64,000 nt of DNA from Chloranthus sessilifolius (taxonomy: Eukaryota; Streptophyta; Magnoliopsida; Chloranthales; Chloranthaceae), in assembly GCA_021018995.1 (NCBI GenBank), contig CM037588.1, positions 93,966,765 to 94,030,764 on the forward strand, given 5' to 3'. Under the pieces are notes generated by a model. It was given only the letters and a program-made list of their open reading frames with translations. It searched no databases and was not told the origin of the DNA. The translations under genes and the position numbers were made by a program. The first letter of the stretch is position 1; each line of letters starts with the position of its first letter. This document shows positions 10,743 through 22,684 of this stretch, in pieces.

Positions 10743-13436
10743 ATGTCGTGGGTAGTGGACTCGGTTTACGCCGATCCCGACTCATCCCCACCACATTCTC
10801 CAACCCACTCTCATTCGGGAGAAATCTTTTCCACCATCCCCCTCACCCAACCCTCTTTTACCGTTACCGGCCCATTTGGAGCCCCCATATTCCCAACCAC
10901 TACCCCCCAAAATATCCAAAGTCCAACCCCCCATTCTCCATCCTTTGCCCAAACCATGCCCATGCAAAACCCTAACCCATTTTCCCAATCCACATCCATG
11001 CCCCAATTCCCATCATCCCCCTATAGACCCAATCCACCCACATTCACATACACTACCTCCACCCTATCCAACCCCCCACAAGATCCCTCATCCATCCGGG
11101 TCATGCCCAATTATACCGGGGCCATGCCCAATTTTCCACATCCTTCCTCATCATGCCCCACATCATCCCAAAATACATCCCCTCATCCACCCCATACACC
11201 CCCACCTACCATGGCCATGCCCAATTATACTGGGGTCATGCCCAATTTTTCCACCACCTCCATCCCCTCTATACCCCATCCACCATCCACATCCCATCCT
11301 CCTTCCATGGCCATGATGGAGGAGATGTTCCAAGCTTACTCCTCATGGAGGGCTTCCCAAAATACCTCTCCTCCACACTCCATATCCATGAATCCATCCC
11401 ACACCTTGGCAAACCTCCATGCTTCACTCCCCCATGACCCCCATCAACCCCCCATAATCCACACCATCCAAACCCCCATCACCCACATACCCCAAGGCCC
11501 ATTGGCCTAAACCCCCTTTTCCCACACATCCCAGGGCCCCATGGCCCAATACCCCTCCATCCATGATCTCCAGGGCCCCAAGGCCCAATACCCCACTACC
11601 CATCATCCCAAGGCCCATTGGCCCAAACCCCCATTTCCCATATCCCCCAAGGCCCATTGGGCCAAACCCATCAAATCCAAACCCACCAATGGCCCATGGC
11701 CTTAACCCATCAAGGGCCTATGGCCCAGACCCCACCAAGGCCCATTGGGCCATACCCACTAAGGGCCCATGGCCCAAACCCACCCAGGCCCATTGGCCCA
11801 AGCATACCCAGGGCCCACGGCCCAAACCTACCAAGGGTTCATGGCCCAAACCCATCAGTGGCCCATGACCCGAAATGATCAAGGGTTCATGGCCCAAACC
11901 CAAACCCCACACCCATACCTTCCACAATACCCCCAACTCTTAACCTGACCTCCACACCCGGGCCAAACCCAATTTTCCCATGGCCCCACACCCCAAGGCC
12001 ATTTCCAAACCTTCCCCCATACCCAATGGCCCCATCAGGCCTCACCTCAAAACCAAATCCCCATCACCCAACAGACCTTTCCTCACCCCCAATGGGCTCA
12101 CCCCACCCCCACTCATATCATGCCCATCCAGCCCATGCAACAACAACAGGAGAATCCCGTCTTCACTGCACATTACGCCGATCAGCAGTATGAAGAGGAC
12201 GAGATTAGGAACAGCGGGGCCTATGCTGGGGCTTTGACCAGCCTCCACCCCCCTCCCATAATTTCCCATCCCCTAGTGGCCCAGAGTGAAGTCCAACTGA
12301 CTGCCGAGAAAGCAACCCCGGTATCAAAAGAGTCAGAGCAGCTGAAAGAACAGTTAGATAAAATACAAAAACTGCTAATGAAAATGGGTGGTGCTGAAAT
12401 CCACGCCACGGACTTCACAGGCCTATGCTTGTTCGCTGAGGTCCCCTTGCCCCCCAAATTTAAAATGCCAGTATTCAATAAATACAATGGCACAGGCAAC
12501 CTGATCTCACACCTCAAGTCCTATTGTGGGGACATGTGCCAGTACGGGGGGGATGAAAGACTACTAATAAAAGTCTTTCAGAAAAGCTTGACCAGACCGG
12601 CCCTGAGGTGGTTCACGTCCCTTGAACCATCCATGATGAAGACATGGAAAGATTTAGCCCATTTGTTCCAAGAGCAGTATGTCTATAATACTGATATTGA
12701 ACCGCCCAAGTCTGATTTGGTCCGGTTAAAGCAGAATCCAAACGAGACCTTCAGCGACTATTTGGGGTGTTGGAGAGCACTAGCAGCTCAAGTCAGAAAT
12801 AGAATACCAGACGATGAGCAAATAGAGATGATTTCAAAGAACACTCTGCCAGTGATCTCTGATTTTCTTGTATACCAATAGCAGTCTAGTTTTACCGATT
12901 TGGTGAGGAATGCCAACCGATGCGAGGATGCCATCAGGGAGGGGTGTCTAAATAAGAGCACACCGAGCGGACCCAGTGGGGTTAGAAGGTTTTTAGAGCA
13001 GAGGAATGAGAAAAGAATAGGGGACGATGTCCAAAATATAGCCAACACCAGGCCCAATAATAATGCTGCTTCATTTCAGTTTCAGGCGGCCCCACCAGCA
13101 CCAGTTAGGCCTGAGCAGACACATAGAATGGGGAATGGGCCAAGAATGCGAGGAATGTAAATGACCCCAGAACAAAGGAGAGCCCGCTACGATTGAGTTT
13201 TTACGCCTCTAGGGCAATCATTGAGTGTACTTTTACCCCTGTTGGTGGAAAAGGGATTAGTTACTATCCGTCAACCGCAACCTCCTCCTCACCCGATCCT
13301 AAGGAACTATGACCCGAATACCCACTGCAATTTTCATCAGGGTCCGGGTCACCCTACTGATCGCTGCTTCCCATTGAAGCACGTGATCCAAGATTTGATC
13401 GATGCCAGGAAAATCACTCCCCCTACACCTTCTTAG
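10743..13436 (+). pseudogene. gag: Tat gag
   Basis: One reading frame from ATG at 10743 to 13436 is broken by stops near 11508, several within 11600-11960, at 12879 and near 13158. The N-terminal third is Pro/Ser/His-rich low complexity. From 12120 the capsid-like retrotransposon gag domain follows, with KFKMPVFNKYNGTGNLISHL (about 12463) and RPALRWFTSLEPSMMKTWKD (about 12594). The end has a zinc-binding CNFHQGPGHPTDRC motif (about 13328), the C-x2-H-x4-H-x4-C form seen in Tat gag. Gag forms the particle and binds RNA. The start at 10743 is the first ATG of the open frame. Confidence 0.85.
11485..11910 (+). repeat. GGCCCATTGGCCC minisatellite inside gag
   Basis: About 17 degenerate units of roughly 24-27 bases built on AAGGCCCATTGGCCCAAACC run through the Pro-rich part of gag, encoding repeats like GPLAQTHQ and AHWPKP. 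The core GGCCCATTGGCC is almost self-complementary. Confidence 0.85.
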
Positions 13437-13454
13437 CACGCTAATATCCATCAG

Positions 13455-15715
13455 GTGCCACTACCCCCACATCCCACCGGAGGAGCAGGTCCCAGACCCA
13501 CCATCGGAATGATAGAAGATGAGGAGGAGTTTGAATTTGATCCGTTCGATTATATCAGTGATCGGGAGAGTTATATAGCACCATTGTTAATAAACATTAA
13601 AGAAAGGAATATCGGGGTAGTTGAACCCTTGAATTTATCAGATTATTTTCTCAACCCGACTCCGCAATTGGAACCATTGGATCTCAGGGCATATTTTCCA
13701 TCCACTACACCTGTTAATTATGTGAATATTAATGCATACCAACCATATACCACAAATTACTCGATAAGCCACCAGGCCCCCAATCCTACACCAGCGCCCA
13801 CCAGTCTTCAATGGCCCGCACCCGCCCCTTTTCAACTACCACCATACACCACAACCCCCATCGATTACCACCAAGCCCCCAATCCCACACCCGCACCCAT
13901 CAGTTATCAATGGCCTGCGCCCACCCCCTCACCCCAGTTCGAACCGTGAACTCTACCACAGTCAATTACCTAACCCATCAAACCCCATCAAAGACCACCA
14001 GCTATCAATGGCCTACCTTTACCTCCTTCCCTCCAGTGCCACCACACTCAAGCCTCACAACCCCCATTTGGCCTAATCTTGCCACCCAACCACCCACTAC
14101 CACCGAGGTGAATCAAGTATTGCCCCCACCTCCTGAGCCGACAGTACAAGTGCCTCAAGCACCAGCAGTCATACCTTTTAAACTCTCGGGACCAACCTAT
14201 GATCCTTATCAGGTCCCACTGAGCTACGAACAAACAGATGCCAATGCCGGCAGAGCGAAGAAAGGCGATGAGATTTTGTTACTAGATGCAGGAGGATATC
14301 AGCAAAGGAAGTACCAAGAAGCCCAACCCGAAGGGAAGAAAGACAGCGCGGTGAACCCCTTCGAGAAGATGAGTCGAGAACACATATTGGAGACTCAGCT
14401 GAGAAGAATGCCTGCCCATATCACTGTATGGGATCTACTGATGACGTCCCCACTCCATTTCCAAGCATTAATGGGGGCGTTAAAGAATGCGCATGTATCG
14501 CTCTAGGTCAGCCCAGATGAAGTTGGACAGATAATTGGGCAAGTGATGGCTCTGAATGCCATTTCATTTTCTGATGCGGATTTGCCAGAAGAAGGGTGTA
14601 GCCATTCCAAGTCTTTGAATATAACTGTTGAATTCGGAAACATGGTCATTCCCTTAGTACTAATTGATAATGGGTCAGCATTAAATATTTGCCTACTGAG
14701 AACCGCCACCAAGATAGGGGTCGATCCCTGCATGTTAAGGCCCACCAGAACCAGCGCCAGAGGGTTTGACAATACCAGGAGAGAAATAATGGGAGAAGTT
14801 GATCTTCAGTTGTTGATAGGGCCAATGACCTTTTCCATCTTGTTTCAAGTCATGGATATTAAATCTTCGTTTAACTTATTATTGGGACGCCCATGCCTGC
14901 ACGAAGTCGGAGCCATACCTTCCACATTGCACCAGAAATTCAAATTTGCATCTGGGCATAAGATCATCACGATCATTGGAGAGGGGCACAGCGAAAAAGA
15001 AAAGGCTGCCAATAGCGTTGAAAACCCCAATGTGTTGGATATACCACACACCGCTGAGGACGTCGACCTCCACAGTTTCGAATACGAGGTGTCGGTAATA
15101 CTCCCAAAGCCCATGGAGGGCATCATGTCTAAAACAAGAGGCGGTATGGTAGCAGCAGTGGCAATGCTCCAAAAGTGGGGCTATCAGAAAGGAAGGGGTC
15201 TGGGACCCAAATTACAAGGTAGAAGAGAGCCAGTTGTGGCTAAGGGATAAAAAGTAAGATTCAGGCTGGGATACAAGCCCACAGAAGAAGAGGTCCGAGA
15301 GGCCAAAGAGAAAGCCAGGGTCGCCACAGCTGTAAGAGCTCGAGGAATCAACATAGAAGAGAAACCTCGCCCTAGGCCACACATCAGGGATTCCTTTGTC
15401 AGCGCAGGGGTCATAAAAATTGATCAAAATGGGGCAACCCATTTGACCCCACACAAACTCAAAGCCCCAGTTCATCCCACCAATCCCCAGATCTCCCTTC
15501 CCAGCTTGGAGATAGATTTGGCCGCATTATCCCTTTTCGAGGAACGACAGTCGATACCTGAACAAGCTCCCCCTATGGTGAATCACCACAAAGCTATGTT
15601 AACATTTGAGGATATCATCTCAGATGACATGGGGATTAACATGATGGAGGCTGACTCTAATGAGCCATATCAGCCAGCACCCTCCATCCCAATAGGTAAG
15701 GAAGCGGCCCCTTAG
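13455..15715 (+). pseudogene. Gag-pol linker, aspartic protease and G-patch
   Basis: A Pro/Thr-rich linker (13455-14200) changes frame between about 13811 and 13949. The protease follows: active-site motif LIDNGSALNI (about 14659) and the LLLGRPCLHE block (about 14875). At about 15143-15240 a G-patch follows, with MLQKWGYQKGRGLG and GRREPV. One stop at 15248-15250 separates it from FRLGYKPTEEE and a tail to 15715. Protease plus G-patch is known from Tat/Ogre elements. One frameshift and one or two stops inactivate it. Confidence 0.85.
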
Positions 15716-15954
15716 GTACACAACTGGGCATCTTTGCCCCAAACCCTGGAAGCAGGAAGTGGCCTAAAGTTTGGTGCCTGTTTCCCAAAAAAATATAACC
15801 TATAAAAAGTGAGATAAGCCCTTGGCAGGCAATACCTTGTGTATATAGCAACCCGCCTTGCCAAGGGCCCATCTCTGAAGAAAAAGGAAATCTCAAAAAC
15901 ATAGAAGAGAATAAAAATATCAAAAACATTGAAAAAATCCAAAGCCTAAAAATA
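15716..15954 (+). other. Gap between protease-tail and RT frames
   Basis: A stop at 15713-15715 ends the upstream frame, and RT-side homology resumes in another frame around 15955. Ogre elements carry an intron near this point, and GTAAGG occurs at 15698. No clear branch or acceptor could be fixed, so this may be an intron or simply a decayed linker. Confidence 0.4.
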
Positions 15955-17646
15955 TTGTCATTTAAAATTCCAGAAAATGTCCCACAAAAAGATGCCTTAA
16001 TCAAAATGCCCGTCCCACGTGAAATCGACCCCTTCCATGTAGAAATACAAGAAGAGGTAGGGATCACGAGTCTAGACGAGGTTATCCCCCTCGAGGAGCT
16101 CCCCAATGAGCTCCTTGACCGATTTGCCGACTTTGAGCATGGCCCTACCCCCATTGTCGAAGAGACCGAGGATGTCAACCTAGGAACTGAGGAGGTTCCC
16201 AGGATAACCAAAATCGGAACGTCACTATCTCCTGAGGAAAGAAAAAGGATGATCGACTTCCTTCGGTCAGAGCAAGACATTTTTGCCTGGTCGTACGAGG
16301 GCATTCCTGGTCTGGATACTAATTTGGTCAAGCATGAGTTGCCCCTCTACCCTGATATGAAGCTAGTTAAGCAGAAGCTGAGACGTCTCCGACCCGAATG
16401 GATGTTGAAAGTCAAAGACGAGGTCATCAAGCAGTATGGCGCGGGGTTTCTCATGGTATCCAAGTACCCGTAGTGGTTAGCCAATATCGTACCTGTGCTA
16501 AAGAAGGATGGAAAGGTCCGCATGTGCATCAATTTTCGTAATTTGAATAGAGCGAGCCCAAAGGATGATTTCCCATTACCACACATCGACATCTTGGTCG
16601 ATAACACAGCTAAGCACGGGATGCTCTCTTTTATGGATGGATTCTCAGGATACAATCAGATAAAGATGGCAGAGGTTGATCATGAGAAGACAGCGTTCAT
16701 TACCCCCTAGGGAACCTTTTGCTATCGAGTCATGCCATTCAGGCTGAAGAATGTCGGTGCAACATACCAGAGAGCTATGACTGCACTATTTCATGACATG
16801 ATGCATCGAGAGATTGAAGTATATGTCGACGACATGATAACCAAATCACCGAAGCGAAGCGACCATCTGGTAAACCTCCAGAAACTATTTGGAAGGCTGA
16901 GGAAGTATCGACTATGACTGAATCCACAAAAGTGTGCATTTGGCGCCATGTCAGGGAAATTGTTAGGATTCATCGTCAGCAGGAGAGGGATAGAGGTCGA
17001 CCCAATCAAAGTCAAAGCCATCACTAAAATGCCGCCACCGTCTACTGAGAAGGAAGTTAGAGGGTTCTTGGGAAGAATATAGTATATCAGTTGGTTCATT
17101 GCACAGCTAACACCTATCTGCACGCCGATCTTCAAGCTGCTAAGGAAGAATTCTCCCATTGAATGGAATGATGATTGTCAGGTAGCATTCGATAAAATTA
17201 AAAGCTACCTCCTGAATCCACCTATTTTGGTACCACCTGAGCCAGGGAGACAACTCTTGATGTATCTCTCCACGACTGAAGTTTCGATGGGATGTGTCTT
17301 GGGGCAGCACGATGAAATAGGAAGAAGAGAGCAGGCCATTTACTATTTGAGCAAGAAGTTTACTGATTACGAGACGCGCTATTCTTATCTGGAGAAAGCA
17401 TGCCTAGCTCTTGTATGGGCTACTCAAAGGCTCCACCACTACTTGTTGTCTCAGGCCGTTCTACTTTTAACCCGAATGGATCCGTTAAAATACTTGTTTG
17501 AAAATCGGCTCTCACTGGACGAACTGCACGATGGCAACTTTTATTATCAGAATTTGATATCACGTACGTCACTCAGAAATCGATCAAGGGGCAGGCGCTT
17601 GCTGATCATCTTGCTGACAATCCTTTACCAGACTATGAGCCACTAA
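15955..17646 (+). pseudogene. Tat reverse transcriptase and first RNase H
   Basis: RT blocks appear in order: VRMCINFRNLNRASPKDDFP (about 16518), the palm motif MDGFSGYNQI (about 16635), MPFRLKNVGATYQRAM (about 16732) and the catalytic YVDDM (about 16822), which is intact. The connection and first RNase H follow (YLSTTEVSMGCVLG, about 17262; KACLALVWATQRLHHYLLS, about 17396). Single in-frame stops lie at 16471, 16708, 16915 and about 17080; each is explained by one C-to-T or G-to-A transition from the expected Gln, Trp or Arg codon. The domain is otherwise well kept, so inactivation looks recent. Confidence 0.92.
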
Positions 17647-17672
17647 GGACCAAGTTCCCAGATGAAGATATC

Positions 17673-19428
17673 TTGTTCATGACGGAGGATGATACCGAGG
17701 AAGCAGAAGAATCATGGGTAATACACTTTGACGGGGCAGCAAATGTTGAGGGCCAAGGAGTTGGCTCCATCCTGATTTCACCAAAAGGATCCCATGTACC
17801 GATCTCTATCAAGCTCAACTTCCCTTGTACTTATAATATGGCTGAGTATGAAGCTTGCGCCGCTGGTCTGCAGGCAGCTCTCGATCTAAATGTAACTCAC
17901 CTTCGAGTATTTGGCGATTCACAGTTAATCATATGCCAGACGAATGGTGATTGGAAGACGAAAGACGAGAAGCTGATCCCCTATCATGAACACCTCGAGG
18001 ACCTAATAGCTTGCTTCCAAGATGTGACTTTCTCATACGTCCCCCGAATAAGGAATCGCTTTGCTGACGCATTAGCCACTCTGGCGTCAATGATTGAAAT
18101 CCCCTATGGTGTTGAGATGAAGCCGATCGTGATCGAGCAGAGGAATGAGCCGACCTTCTGCCTCCAGATTGAGGAACCTACAAAGCCTGATGATGAGCCA
18201 CCTTGGTTCTTAGATATCAAGAATTTCCTCGAGACCCTGACCTTCCCAGAGGGTACATCCAAGACAGACCGACGAACCATTCAACGTCTAGCGGCAGGTT
18301 ACGTCATTTGCAGGGAATGCCTCTACAAGCGATCATACAATAATATCTTACTCAGGTGCCTTACTGAAAGTGAAGCAGTCGACATTATGAAAGAAATCCA
18401 TGAGGGAGTATGCGGAGCCCACGTCAGCGGTCACATGCTCGCCAAGAAAATCCTACTGCAGGGATACTTCTGGACCACCATGGAATCAGATTGCTGCAAA
18501 CATGTTCAAAAATGCTACAAGTGTCAAGAACACTCCAGTCTGATACACGCTCCTGCCATTGATCTTCACTGCATGACCACTCCTTGGCCATTTGCTACCT
18601 GGGGCCTTGACATTGTCGGAATGATTAATCCAAAAGCATCAAACGGACATCGGTTCATCCTCGTCGCCATTGAATACTTCACCAAGTGGGTAGAAGCGGC
18701 GTCATATGCCAACATCACGGCCAGTCACGTTGAGAAGTTTCTCAAGAATAATATTGTGTGCTGATTTGGAGTACCTAAAGATATCATCACAGACAACGGC
18801 ACAAACTTTGCAAATAAGTGCATCCGAGACTTCTGCGAGCAATACAAGATCAAGCACCATCACTCATCCCCTTATCGGCCTCAAACTAATGGAGCCGTGG
18901 AAGCCGCGAACAAGACAAATGTCCGTGATCCTTGAGAAATGGTCGCCACTTATCGAGATTGGAGCGAAATGTCGCCATTTGCTTTGTGGGCCTATCGAAC
19001 GCCGATCCGCACGCCAGGGGCAACACCATTCTCCTTGTGTATGGAATCCGAGGCCCCTCCCGGAGGTTGAAGTACCTCACTCAATCCTCATGGAATCGCT
19101 TACTCAAGGTAAGAGAGAGATCCCCGCTTGATCACCGAACTTATTGATGAGAAGAGACTCCTAGCCTTGTGTCACACTCAAGTTTACCAGGGCTTAAATC
19201 GCACGCTTACAATAAACGTGTCCGCTCGAGAGATCTAAAGGTAGGAGACATCAGGTCAAAGAAGATCTTCCCATCCTCCATGCCGATCCAAGAGGAAAGT
19301 TTAAGCCAAACCGAAGGACCATACGTCATTCGAGAAGTGCCGGATACGCCATCCGCCTCGCCACCATGGATGGAGATCATCTTCCTGAGCCCATCAACGC
19401 TAGATACGTCCGACGGTTCTACTCTTAG
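17673..19428 (+). pseudogene. Second (archaeal-type) RNase H and integrase
   Basis: The second RNase H is complete: HFDGAANVEGQGVG (about 17727), MAEYEACAAGL, FGDSQLIICQ (about 17929) and NRFADALATLAS (about 18052), so all four acidic positions are present. Integrase follows with the HHCC finger (His about 18400-18436, CYKCQ about 18513), WGLDIVG (about 18600), a TGA at 18762 replacing the Arg codon found in element 1, then TDNGTNF (about 18790) and the NGAVEAANK Glu block (about 18890). From about 18900 to 19330 many small indels break the frame. GPYVIREV ends at a TAG at 19426-19428. The dual RNase H marks the Tat lineage. Confidence 0.92.
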
Positions 19429-20870
19429 TCAATCGCGATAAGGTAAGTATTGGTGAAACAGATACGTGACTGCTTAAGAACTACCCAAAAGAGGCCATCA
19501 TTCCAAATACAGTAGACAAAAAGCATCCCTAAATATGATGATATCCTTTGCTACCCCATTTGAGCCTAGGCCTTTCTTTCAATAAACCCATTCCCCCCCA
19601 AAAAATATATATATATACGTGTACATATACCAAAAAAAAAGAGAGAAAAGATGCATGTGTATAAAGTTACTACAAAAATCTAAAGAAATCGAAAAAGTAA
19701 AACCTCAAAAAGAGATTGCCTGAAATGAAGCAAAAAGAACAAAAAAAATGTAGAAGAATCACGGGGCTTGTACAGTAAAACCCCCAAGGAAGAAAGTATG
19801 TCGAGAAAATTGAAGTCGTATCAAGGAAATCCTTTTAACCCAGCATACCTTCAAATCCTAACCTAACCCATGGCCAAGCTACACCCTGAAGGAAGCCCTC
19901 TTTGTAGGTTCGCAAGCAGTCATAATATCTGTTAAGTCAACATGAGCCGAGTCGTGAGACGACACCAGAACCCCATCTACCCTGCTATGACGGAATCAAC
20001 GTCTATGTCGTGGCTCTTGAAAAAAATATATAAAAGAATTTAAAAAAAGAGAGAAAAAATAAAAATACAAGCTCAAAGCAAGATGGACGTGGTGAAAACT
20101 TGAAAGGGCGCTACGGGTAAAAACAGCTATTTTGTGCGGACTAGGTGAAAACCCGAAAGGGCGCTTGGGGTAAGAGAGCTAAACCCATGGACGTGGTAAA
20201 AACCTGAAAGGGCACCATGGGTAAAAAAGGAGGGGATAGATAAATAAAAGAAAGGAAAAGAAAAGAGAAGAAAAAAAAGAAAAGAAAGGTTTGGACTAAT
20301 TGAGAAGACTAATGTTTGAGGAACCCTTTTGTCACTCTCCCTATTGCTCATTGTCCGACTGGGCCACTCATGCTAGTTCAAATCAGGTCCCGAGCAGAAT
20401 TGTCTTTACCGCACCGTCAAACGTATGACCCGAGATAAGGAGAAAGGTTTGACTCAATCTAAAAGGGATCAATGTTCTGGCCTTGGTGAAATCCGGAAAC
20501 TCACTCAAGTCCGACTGCATGAAAGAGTTCGACTATGCTCAAAATGGGACCCGTTACTCCATCTCACTGTCAGGGCATCAAAAACAAAAAAAAGAAGAAA
20601 AGCTAAAAACAAAAAAATCAAGAAAAATCCAAACACCAAAAAATATGCATATATTTCTACTCATTCCCATGTACATAGTTACAGCATCGTACGTCCATCT
20701 AAAAAAATAAAAAAAAATAACAAAAAAATCTCCAAAAATAAAAATCTAAAAAATATCTCGAAACTTAAAAAGTGTAGATAGAAATCTACTTTTTCTTCTG
20801 TTGTTTAGGATGCATTTTCTTCATATGTATAAACAAAAAAAGGGACTGACGTTTTCTCGAGAATGTGCAG
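19429..20870 (+). other. Tat 3' untranslated region (element 2)
   Basis: Homologous to 2040-3424 of element 1, with A-rich tracts and the GAAA-loop repeats at 20091-20220. No coding signal. After ATGTGCAGGA at about 20865 the sequence departs from element 1. Confidence 0.75.
20091..20220 (+). repeat. GAAA-loop hairpin trio (element 2 copy)
   Basis: Three units resembling 2696-2820. The middle one keeps ACCCGAAAGGGCGC; the outer two read ACTTGAAAGGGCGC and ACCTGAAAGGGCAC, so their stems are weakened. Confidence 0.75.
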
Positions 20871-20989
20871 GAACATCACACGGTCCAAAGCCTTGAAGCA
20901 GGCAACTTCTCAGTGATGGACCAATCAGCTAAAGCATCTCACCCCCGACGTCAGGGCTAACAAAAAAAAATCATGATGAAAATCATTTT

Positions 20990-21640
20990 GAAAAGAAAAA
21001 ATCTATGTTTTCATGTCCATGCACAGCTACGCACATGCGTGCTCAAATGCGGTAAAAATGCCAATATTTTATTGGCAACGCAGCTGTGCTATATTAATGT
21101 CCTGAGTCTAAGGATCACCTTGGATCTTGGGATCCTACTTTAAAGTAGGAGTGACTGTGTCAATCCCGATCAAGCGGTCAATGTTTCAATCGGGTTGATT
21201 CCATTGCTAAATCTTCGAGCTAAGCACTCTGTTTTTGGATTTATGTGAACATAAGTGTCTTAAGCTTCAAATTCCTCAGAAGAAGGTCAATTGTTGGTTA
21301 AAACCAACCTATCAAAAAGGAAATTACCTATCGAATGACTATGTTCAAATATGCATTCTGAAGGGCTCATTTTAGGGTGCAGGCTTAAAACCTGCATTTG
21401 TACGGTATCCCTGTAAAGTGTATGCCTTGCGTCTGGGTATCTGTTGGATGGTCGTTTGTTCTCGTAAATTGTACCCGGACGAGTTCTGGGTCGGGACTTC
21501 CATTCCCCTTTGTTTTATCTACCCCTGATGAGTGCATGTTTTTGCATAATTGTTCGATAATAAGATCATCGTTGATGGAGACGAAGATTGAGTGCCTCCT
21601 TCGGTAGGCACCCAATTTTGGTTGGATCTGTTCTGTTTTA
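20990..21640 (+). repeat. Extra copy of the 3' UTR hairpin module
   Basis: This block aligns with 22685-23330 of the same element and 27095-27715 of element 1. It contains several short inverted repeats: TCCTACTTTAAAGTAGGA (21133-21150, perfect), GCCAATA...TATTGGC (about 21060-21076), GTTGGTTAAAACCAAC (about 21293-21308) and GCAGG...CCTGC (about 21379-21395). Element 2 thus has the module twice, bracketing 21641-22684. Confidence 0.75.
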
Positions 21641-22213
21641 TATGAAGATAGATACTTGGGGTCTTTAATCTAAGCGTGCACCCACGATCAATCCACGAGT
21701 AAAACAATGGCAATGGACACGCGAAGAGGCAATGTAAAGGAACCCTAGGTAGGGGGGGCAGTTTTCGGTTACAAGGAAGAAGAGGGGAGGGAGAGAATTT
21801 CGAATTAAAAGCCCCCAACCCGTGTTCGGGCCGTGTTTTAAAAACCCCAGTTAAACCTGACGCAACTAATAGTTGCTCCAGGCAAAAGTTTGCCCCCCAT
21901 TTGCTTGGTGCAACTAATAGTTGCGCCAGGCTATTTTGAGGCCCCTAGTGGCCTGGCACAACTAATAGTTGCGCCAGGCACTTAGGCCAGATCTTAGGCC
22001 GAGTCTGGGCCAGAAAAGAAGACAGGGTCCCCGCTCCCCTTGGACGGTTCATTCCGTTGCTCCCGTCCGATGCACGCGCCCTCCCAAGACTGCATTTCGA
22101 TTATCATTCGACTTGCCATGGAAGCCGTGCTGAAATAAAAACGGACCAGGGTCAGCAAACACCTCGGTCCTACAAAAATCCCCAGCAGAAAATCCGGAAG
22201 TGTTCACAACAAA
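21641..22213 (-). promoter_or_regulatory. Relic antisense promoter of a lost accessory gene
   Basis: This block is homologous to 26500-26940, the region upstream of the antisense PMD gene in element 1. It keeps three palindromes (21856-21882, 21904-21930, 21952-21978). At 21834-21846 a degenerate TTTTTAAAAC replaces the TTTAAATAG box of element 1. No accessory coding sequence remains downstream on the minus strand, so this looks like a promoter stranded by deletion of its gene. Confidence 0.6.
21856..21978. repeat. Palindrome cluster near the relic antisense promoter
   Basis: Three copies at 21856-21882, 21904-21930 and 21952-21978, each with one or two changes from arm CCTGGCGCAACTA and its complement. 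Confidence 0.85.
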
Positions 22214-22684
22214 ATCCCAAAAAAATAATAATAATAATAATAAACTTCAAAATCCCAAAAAAATAATAATAATAATAATAATAAACTTCAAAATCCCAAA
22301 AAAAAAATTATAATAATAATAAACTTCAAAATCCCAAAAATATCCAAAAAATAATAATAATAATAATAATAATAATAAACTTCAAAACCCCGAAAGATCC
22401 AAAAAAAATAATAAACTTTAAAATTTCAAAAAAAATCACATGAAATGATAGCTTTTAAACTTCAAAAAATTCACATGAAATGGTAGCTTTTAAAAAGTCA
22501 CATGAAATGATAGCTTGTAAACTTCAAAAAAAATTCACATGATAGCTTTTTAATTCCAAAAAACTCACATAAAATTATAAACTTCAAAAAATCCCAAAAA
22601 TCATACAAAATAGCAATCAGAAAATTCAAAAAAAAAAAAAAAAAAATCATCATAAATGATAGAAAACAAAAAAAAAATGGATTC
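22214..22684 (+). repeat. AAT microsatellite within CAAAATCCCAAAA repeats
   Basis: Units of CTTCAAAATCCCAAAAA alternate with AAT runs (22225-22380), then with TCACATGAAATGATAGCTT units (about 22434-22550). No gene is present. Confidence 0.85.

Noticed and set aside
10743..11510. Host proline-rich protein
   Set aside because: It is in frame with the gag capsid domain downstream and lies between PBS and pol of element 2.
15698..15960. Definite Ogre-type intron between protease and RT
   Set aside because: A GTAAGG donor exists but no convincing acceptor or conserved exon border was found, so it is listed only as a gap.
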